A stretch of DNA of 31,724 nt from a virus, in the IMG/VR virus record IMGVR_UViG_3300032278_000069, positions 1 through 31,724 of that record; one strand, written 5' to 3'. The notes beneath the pieces are model-generated. The model had not been told where the DNA came from. It searched no databases and worked only from the letters and a program-made list of their open reading frames with translations. Numbering within the stretch: the first letter of the stretch is position 1; every line of letters begins with the position of its first letter. This document shows positions 6,383 through 15,600 of the stretch, piece after piece. Both the position numbers and the translations under genes were made by a program.

Positions 6383-6684
6383 GAAATAGTTCTCCCGAAC
6401 TTGCACAGCAATATCAAGTAGCATTAACTAAACGCGCTGGTTTAAACGGTCGTTTAGAAAGAGTTAAATCAGAGATAGAAAGCTTAGAGGAGAGGATAAA
6501 ATTAATAGGGAACTCTGATCACCCTAGTGACTTTACCCCAGATGAGGAGTTAGTAAAAGCTAGGGACAAGAAACGTCACCTAGAGAATTCACGCCTAGAT
6601 ATAGTTAATGACATCGGCTTTGTTGAGGCCGATATCAGAATGTGCGAGTACGAGAGCAGCGTCTGTGTAGACTGCGAAGACTAG
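6379..6684 (+). CDS. Coiled-coil protein, last gene of the rightward operon
   Basis: A 101-aa protein with two long amphipathic helices (about 8-40 and 58-85), rich in Leu, Glu, Lys and Arg (LNGRLERVKSEIESLEERIK), and three Cys near the end (MCEYESSVCVDCED). The start is ATG 6379, which overlaps the TGA of the nuclease gene and has GGAGG 5 bases upstream; a longer frame from 6265 lies wholly inside the nuclease gene. No enzyme motif is visible. A role as a partner of the nuclease is plausible from coupling only. Its TAG shares the palindrome CTAG with the stop of the giant late gene coming from the other side, so no terminator separates the two operons. Confidence 0.7.
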   Translation: MRNSSPELAQQYQVALTKRAGLNGRLERVKSEIESLEERIKLIGNSDHPSDFTPDEELVKARDKKRHLENSRLDIVNDIGFVEADIRMCEYESSVCVDCED

Positions 6685-9600
6685 AAGTTCTGCTTAAATC
6701 CAGAGGAGAACGACTTACCCCAACCACTACCGCCACCAGTATCCGGCGACTCACCAGGGAAGATGTCCGTCATCCATTCCCTAGCTCCTCGAACACCACC
6801 TAGGACTGGTATTCTCCTGTAGACTTCCCGCGCACCCATCCTCTGCTGACCTTTAGTCTCCTTACCCATCGCCCCTGCAATTAGACCCTGACCAAGGTTG
6901 TAGGCACCCATTGCATCACCAACTGATGGCCCGAATACCTGACTAGCTAACACCTGGGTTCCGTAAGATCCATTGTCGGCCCATGCTACAGCGTTGTGTA
7001 GAAGTTCTGCCACCAGACCAAGGCCACCTAGGTGCGTCAAACCCTCTAGATACCAGCCCATAAAGGTGCTTTCGTCACCGTGGATCTCAGGATCATAGCC
7101 ACCAACTCGGAGTAGGTTCTCCCAGTGCTCTAAGTTCCTGGCCCTTAAGTCCGGGCTTACTCCCTCTTCACCGCCGCGGAACTGTGCTACGTCCTTAGCT
7201 GCTAGTGCCGCAGCTCCGAATGCTGGGCCAGCTCCGAGGAACATAGCCAGGGGGGCGAACCTAGCACCTTCTGATGTGAAGATCTCTTTAGTGAGGATGC
7301 CAGGAGTAGCGTTCTTACCGAACGTCATTCTACCCATCATCATCGGGAACATCTTAAGCTGCATGGCCATAGCGCCCATAGGTGTCTGGCCCCACAGTGG
7401 GATGTCATTCACATTAGGAGTGAAGATAGTCTCGTTGGCTACTCTGATCATTGCTGCCTTAAGGGCTTCGTTATTCTGTATGTCAGCAATAGTATTTATC
7501 TGCTCGGCACCTTCCTTAGCAAGATCTTCCAAGCCGTACCTCTTAAGAATTCTAAATGCAATCTTACCTTTCCTAGAGTCCTTACCGTACTGCAGTAGAT
7601 TCTTCTGCTCGGCCTTAAACCAGTTAAATGCTACGGCTCCGGCCCACTCCCTGTTCATGTTTGTCCATGGCGTGAGTAAGGTAGCGTTAAAGAATCCAGT
7701 AGTTAGCTTGCTCCCGTCCACACCGTAGGCATGGACAAGTCTCTCGTGCACCATGTTCTCGATAGCTATACCACTTTCTCTCAGCATCTCCCTGTAGTTA
7801 TTGTTATTAACCGCCCATTCTGACAATCCCTTAAGCCAGGCTTTCATGCTACCTGTTCTTATGAGCGGGAGAACCGGATCAGTGAATGAGGTTAGCGTGG
7901 TCCAGCCCAGCATAGTGACAGCGTTGAAGTTCCTAATATTTTTAGAAACAGTGTGCTGTTGATCGAACCACCTAGATCCACTGTCTATAGGCTTACGTTG
8001 TAAGGCTTGGAAGAACCCATCCATGTGGTCCAGTTCGCGGTTATGTATTCTCTGCTTACCAGAGATTACTGCGATGGCTTCGGTTATGGCGTCAGCTCGT
8101 TTGTTCCACTCTGCATTGTCTGCTTCTTTGTACAACCCTCGAAGCATGTCACGGACTTCTTCCTTACGACCGTTAGATGCGTAGAGTTCTAGCGCCCTTT
8201 TAGCTGTAGCTTGAGCTTCCGCTTTATTGTGCTCACCCTTAAGGGGGGCTCGTATAACTTCTTCTTTGAAGTCAGCAATCGCAGGCCCGTCTTCACCTAC
8301 CGCCCCACGTACCTGACGCATCTTGAAGCTGTCGCTGCTAAGAAGCTGGGCAATCTCGCCATCAGCATGTCTTGGGTTGGCTAGTATCTGCCTGTATGCA
8401 AAGTAACTGTGGTTCTTCACACCCCATTTTTCATGGAATTTAAGCCTAGAGGTGGTTCCATCGAAGTACTTAACTAGGATGTCCCTTAGGTTGTTCAGCA
8501 TGTATGGCTCTAGGGCATCCAGGAATTCAGGGAACTCATCCAAGCGAATCATTCTCTGGAAATCTACGTGGTCTGTAGTTCTATCCTTAGTACCTTGTCC
8601 AGGAGGGGACATAGCTATACCATCTTCATCCAGTAGGTTATCCATCATCCCCCTGGCTTTAGTTATAGCGGTTGCCCTGTCGAGTAGTTTGGTTTCGCCT
8701 ATGGCCGAGGCAGAAGAAGCTTCTCCCTGGAAGTAGTCGGCCAGTCTTTCAACAAACTCTCGTTCATTTTTTCTTATTGAGGTTACGTCCCATATCTGCG
8801 GGAAGTAATTTTTTATTTTCCCTATAAGAACCCCTGCGTTTCTTAGAATTTCATGCTCGTTCTTAAATTTATCCCTTATAACTCTAAGCGCGTCCTTCCC
8901 ACCAGGAGAGAGTTTCTTTTCGAACTCGTTACCTGGCTCTCTTCTCAGGGCTTTCGTTAAAGTCGCCTCTTCCTTGGATATATCTTTAGCTGGATAGCTT
9001 CTCCTCAACCACCTGTATGCAGCGCCAGCTTTACCCTTGCCACCAGAACCGGGGAGGCTGTCGAGCATTGTCCATATTGGACGTACTAAACCAGCCAACC
9101 TTATGTGGTGTGATTCAAAAAATCCTACACCTGAAGAATCTTTAGGGCTTGCCCAGTCAGCTACGTTATTTTCGAATAGTCGTAACCGCTCGGTGTTAGT
9201 TCTTAACTGTACCCACGGGCTGAACTTATGTATCTCGGCACCATCGGCGTCAGTTAATTTTTTCCTGCCCATCAGTTTAGCCAGAGCATCTACAAGTCCT
9301 TTGGACGCGCCATTTGATTCCATAGCCGCGCCTAATGGTGCGAAACTAGCAGACCCATCTATAGGTATACCTTTTTCCATAGCTGCTGTGAGCCATATAC
9401 CACTGATAGTAGTCGATGGTGCAACTTCCCCAGGTAGATCAACCGTCTCTAGACCGTGTTGATGTACCACAGGATTACGCTCATCTAAAGCTAAAGATTT
9501 TAAGGTCTTAGCCTGACGTTCTTGGAAGGTCACTAGCCCACCGTACGGGAAAGATGAAGTTTCTAACTGCCTGGGTGCATCACTTCTATATCTATACGAT

Positions 9601-12600
9601 GTACCAGAATAAAGTATCCCGTCATACCCTAAGTCTTCTAGCAATCCACGTAATGATCTCTTACCGGATGCCTGCCCTGCAGCATCTTTAGTAGGAGCTA
9701 GTAGCTCTACCATAGCTTTGTATGCCTTGCCCCCATTCACATCAATATGTAAAGAGGAGAAAAAGTCTTGTGCTCTTAGCCCCTCAGATGGGAACAAACC
9801 CTTAGCAATGGCAGCTTCCATAACATCTTTAATCAGCGGACTGTTTATGTTGTAGAAATCCCTATCCCCAAGCCTAACTGGGTTCACTACATTTACAACT
9901 GAAGGCACTACTTTGTTGCTGCCTACCACCCCAAGATTAGCTAGTGCTTCCTCAGCTGATGTAGTAATTTGATGGTAACGATTTAGTATTCCTTGGTACC
10001 TGTCGATTAATACTTCCCTGTGCTCGTCAGGAGTTATCCCAAGACTTTCAGCCTTCATCTCGATCTGAGCTCGTTCATGCCTACCGTAACGTTGCAAGCT
10101 ACCTAATTTCTTGCTTATGGTGCCCATGTATTCCCTGTTATTCAGGAGATCCATGACTAAACCAGATGTATGTATGCGTTGCTCTGCAGATAAGTTTGCC
10201 CTGTTAGCTGCCAGAGATCCCTCTATTCCTAGCCCCTCAATTTCATTAGTTCGTACATCCTTTAAGCCAGAAGTAACAATGTCTTCTAGTGATTGCGCGT
10301 TTACGTTTGATGCTTCCTTAGCGTCCTTACCAAACGTAAAGTAGAAACCTCGCCCATACTCTGCATTATTTACCGCGCTTCTTAATGCGCCTTCCTGGCG
10401 CCAGAAAATATTTACTGCGCCGTCTGCAGCTCTTCCTATACCCGTGCCTACGTAATCCAGCATCCTGTTAAAGGATCTAGTGGGCATGGATTCTAATGTT
10501 TGCCCAACATAATCTTGTGCAAGATGTGCTGGTACAGCATCACTGTATCCCAGTAGCTCTACTAGTGGGTGTCCTTTGCCAGGGCGGTATGGTTCGAACA
10601 GGTTTCCGTAAGCATCCAACATACGGAATTCTTTCTTTATATCTTTCCTTCCTACCTGTCCGTTAAGTAAGTAAGCAGTGCCCTCGATAACCTTATTCAT
10701 TATCTCGTCTATGTTCCCATCCATAGGGGCCGCTGTTTTTTCAGACAAATGTTCTGCGGTATCTTTCGCGAACATCTTCATGACCTGAGCTTTCATTTCG
10801 GGAGCCATTACCGCTCCTTTCGGTACGCCCTGTAGTGTCAACAAACTTCCCTGGGCCCGATACCAATTCTCTACAGCTCTTAGATCGTCGTCACTTAGAA
10901 TGCGTGTTCTCCCTACAATTTCTAGGGCGTCCTGAATTACCTCCATGGGCGGAGATTTTCCCGCACTTGCGCGTTGCGCTAGAGCTCTCACAATACTTCT
11001 AAACTGGAGAAATTTCTTATCCCCATATTTAGTAAATGTAAATCCAGGCTGATCTTGTGGGTCTGCGCCTACCTTACCTACAAGACGATTCATATCGTCA
11101 TTCACTATTAAAGCTGGCGGACCTTCTATTCTTTCGGGGGGACCATAGTAGCTCCATTGATCCGGGTGACTTAAGAAATGGTATCCATCTTGTGGTGATG
11201 AATCCGTTAATTCCCCAGACGTTTTACCCATTAGAGCTAGCAGTCTATAAGCCATAGTTCTTTCAGCTATCTGCTTTGATGGATCTCTATTGCTAAAGTA
11301 AGAGAGCACCTCTCTTATATGAGAATTAGCATTAGGGAATTGACCATCCTGAGTAGCCAACCCACCCATATCCTCTATCTCTCGTTTAATAACCCTTATG
11401 GTGTGGTTGTGTACAACAGGTAATCTCTTATCTTCCTTAGACTTTCCTTTGTTAGCCTGCCTACGCCAGAATTCATAGTGGTATTGATTGGCTAGATCCT
11501 TATCCCCTGATTTCCAAGAACTAACTATCCCATCTAGTAGTTCTGCCCCACTAGCAGCGAGAACTTCTTTTTTCACCGGTACTGGATCTGGCGGTAATGG
11601 CGTTGACTGCGCCCTACTCTTCATCTCAACAGCCAGCATTTTTCCGTAACTAGTGCCGGAGTTTTCAGCGTACATCTCAACAAGCTGCGCTAAGGAAAGA
11701 TCCTTTACGTTAGCAGTACCACCTTCAGGCACCGTGTCAGGAAATTTCTCAGTAGCTTTGTCGGCCATGCGTTTCTCTGCCCTAGCCTGTTTATCGAGCC
11801 TTACCTTAATACTCTTCTTAAAGAAATTATGCCTACTTCCTCCCCTACCACCTGGAATTCTAAATTGGCCTTCGTTAGTTAAGTACAGGTGAGCACGGAT
11901 ACTTTCCGGCAATCGGTTAGGATCAAAGGACGATGAACTTGCGCTGTTGTAATAAGCCTTAGCAAATCTTTCTCGCAAGTCTTCAACTAACGGAGCTACT
12001 TCGTTTCTGTACGCCCTGTCCAGGTTTTGTATGGCGACATCCCATTGCTCTGTACCGGCCAAAGTCTCCAGATGATCTTCTACTCTGGAATAACCTGTCT
12101 CTAGGAAATCATCTCCTGTATCTATAATTTCCCTAGTTCCTCCCGGATCTATGGACGGGTCGAATCCCTCACCGATTCTTCCCGGTATCTCGCCTTCCTT
12201 ATGCGGGGGAACCCCCATAGCTTCGAAGATAGCCGCTGACGCATTACGCATTTTTACTCTGGCGGATTTAAATCTATCTCTACCTCCGCCCTTAAAAGCC
12301 TTAGCTCCCTTCTTACCGCCAGCCAGTACCCAGAAAAGCCTAGCTAGGTCTGCTGCCGCATCGAGTGGATCACCCCCTCCGTCTAATGCTTCTTCTACGT
12401 CCTTAGCGAGATTGTCCATCTGTAATGCGTGCTTCAACACCATCCCCTCTAATGCGGGAGATTTAGCTGGCACAGATGGAGCTGGATTTGCTCTCCCACT
12501 ATGAGCTGCATTTGCCTCACTCGCTGGAAGAATCTTATCAAACAATGGAGCCATTTCTGGGTCTATAGTTGACCCGTCCATGTACCTAAGGAAGAGGTTC

Positions 12601-15600
12601 TTTACATAGTTTACTATCTTCGTCCAGAAATCTTCGTTACCGATCTGGTCTCTGTACCTGTTCTGCATTGCCCATCGCTCACCCATGTGGGCAAACAATT
12701 CAAATGGCGAATCTAGTGCAGAGGATTTAATCAGGGTGTTGTCTGGCCCAAGAGTATCTGCAGTATGTAAGGCCAGTTTGTTTATATCTAAGATGCCGTT
12801 CGTGTAATACTTCCTCATAGAAGAAAGAAACTGAATCTGGTCTGCATCAGTAAGAACGTTGAACCATGCCCAGTGCATTACCTCGTGCACTAATTTAGAT
12901 GCGTCAGGTATATGTCGCTGGTTACCTAACCCAGTGGCTCCTATTTCTATAGTGTTAAGTTCCGCAGAACCTGAGGAAGGTAAGCGAGTGCCCCACATCC
13001 CATCTTGTCCTACAGGAGGAGTGTCTAGTACTGGGGCCCTACCAGATACGCCAGTTGCAGCAGCGTAGGATTTGGATACCCTTTCTAGAACGTCCCTAGC
13101 TACGTATTTAGATGCTTCATCGTAACCATCAAAGATGGTGCCAAGGCTAGTAATACTCTCAGCTAAATCATCATCGGCCCTTCTAATCCCACTTGGCGCT
13201 GCTTCAGCTCGTACAGCCAGTAACTTACCTAATAGGTCTACTCTGAATGCGTGCTCTTCAGGACTTTGTGCCCATGCCCCAACAATTGCACCAGTGCTGG
13301 GATCTCTTTCCCCACCTATTAAACGAAGTACTATTGCATCCAGCCCTTCACCGGTGATGGATATAACATTACCACTTTCCGTGAAATACTCTGGCCCGAA
13401 CATTTGCCGGAACATCTTAAAGTTCTGTTTGTCACCCCTAAAGATATGCTCGAATGCAGCGTCATCAGTGTCATTAATTAACTCTAACGTCCTAGCGTTC
13501 CACGTCTCTACTGGCTCATGAACAGCCTGCGGGTGCCCTTCAGGTAAGGCATTCAATGAAGAGCTGTCCGAGATAGAATCTGCTACCGCTATAGACGGAT
13601 TGTTCGCTACGTCCCTAGCTCTTGTACCGCGAGGTACTGAGAATATCCCCCAGTCCTCTTCTTTAGCCTTACCAAGCAAGGCTCTGTATCCGAGGCCAGC
13701 CTCTATCTGCTTGTTACTAATTACCCTAACGTTTTTAGGATCTGTGGGATCACTGTTACGACGGATGATAGCTACAATTCTGTCTCCGCTAGCTCGGTAT
13801 CCAGGCTTAGGTGCGCCAGGATCAGCGGCTGAAGGTGCGATACCTTGTGATGCCCTTACTGCATCAGCTTCGTCTATCAGCTTTTGTGTGTTACCAGTCC
13901 TGAGGAATTCCTTCATTGCGGATTCCATCGTTACCTGGTTAGCTGATTCAAGATTTCCAGCAGCTGTATCGAATGTCCCAGCTTCAATCTCACCAGCTAC
14001 TCTCGAAGCGTCGCCTCTGGTAGTAGTTTCTCTAGCCGCTCTGTAAAGAGTAAATCCAGTCGTGTCTCCTACGGGTAAATTTATATAGGGCAACTCATTT
14101 TCTGATCTAAACGACTCTACGGTTTTTCCTTTCTGACGGTCGAGGAACTCCTTCAGTGATTTAGTTTCATCTGGGGTTAGCTTTCCCCCAGTCTCTTTCC
14201 GTAGGTATAGTTCCCACGTTGGATGGTCGAAGGTTTCTTCTCTTAGCGTTGCTAGTTCTTTTTCAGCCCTAGCCTTCTCTACTTTCTTTTTCTTACTCCT
14301 AGCTGGAGCTGCTACTATCGCTTCAAGTTCAGCTCTACGCTTAGCTGTGGCGGCCTTGGCACTAGCTGCATGTTGCGAAGCAAGTTCTCCCATTCTCTTT
14401 GAGCGAGCTGCTTCTGTTTCTGGGGGCTTTGCCCTAGTAGTTGTAGTTGGAACTTCTTTCTTAGGTATTCTGTATGTAGCTGTTCCACCTGCTCCCTCTT
14501 CAATGCCAAGCTTTTTCATCCAGAAGGATACCTTCTCCACTGGGCCAGCATCAGCAAGCTCGTCTAGCTCAGCTCTGGAAAGATTTTTAAAATCGTCAGC
14601 CTCTAACGTAAGATGTTGTGCGAGCTCCCTATCTATTTCTCCGGTGTCTACATCTAACTGATGTTCGGCATGTCTTAGGCGTGCTATCGTAGAATGCATT
14701 CTGTTAGCGAATGCTTTGTTGTCGGCCTGCTTAACGCCACGCTCTCCCTTCTCTAGTATCTCGTCTATCTCTTTTTCCAGAACATAAATTTTCTGGTTCA
14801 GATTAGCTACCCTCTCCTTCCTGCCTTTCTCTGCATCTGCAGCACGTAGAGCTGTTCCCTCTACCTTTTCTCCGAAGTCTGCTACGCCACCGCCATGAGC
14901 CATGTCGATGTTTTCGACTGAGCTATAGCTACGTTTAGTAATTGGATCGTAGAAAACAATATCGCCACGCTTGGTGTACTGGTTCTTCCATACCTTCTCA
15001 CCACGTGTTTTCTCTAGGTCAGCAGCTTGATCTCGCATCTCTGCTATGCGCCGTTTCTTACGCGCAACCTCTTCTAGAAGAACTGACACCTCACCTTGAG
15101 CGCTCTCATCTACTTTGTAGACCATGCCCCTCTGCTTAAAAGCGATATCTCTTTCTATCTCTACTATTCTTCTGTTTACTTCGTCTGCTCGATGCCTGAG
15201 CTTAGCGGCTACATCCTTTCTCCTGGGATCTGACGCGGTCTCTTCACGTATCCTTCTGGCCTCTACAGCCCCATGATCTAAACGCCTAGCGTCTGCCAAG
15301 ATTTCATGGCCAGTTGCTATGAATGGGATAGGCTCTGACAGGTTCCTTGTTTCCGCTACAGCTCTAGCGCTTTCTTCTCCTCGGAATGCTCTGTCGGTAC
15401 CTTCACCTTGATCCATAGAATCTCTAACAAGTCGAGACATCTCTGAATCTTTTCTCTGCTCCCTAGCTTCAGCAATTCTGTAAGCTAGTTCTTCCTCGTC
15501 CATTCTTTCTTCTTTACTTCTTTGTCCGACAGTTTCTCCTTCTACCCTGTCTAGCGCTCTTTGCGTCTGACTCTTACCTCTAGCAACTTTTGGCCCAGCT

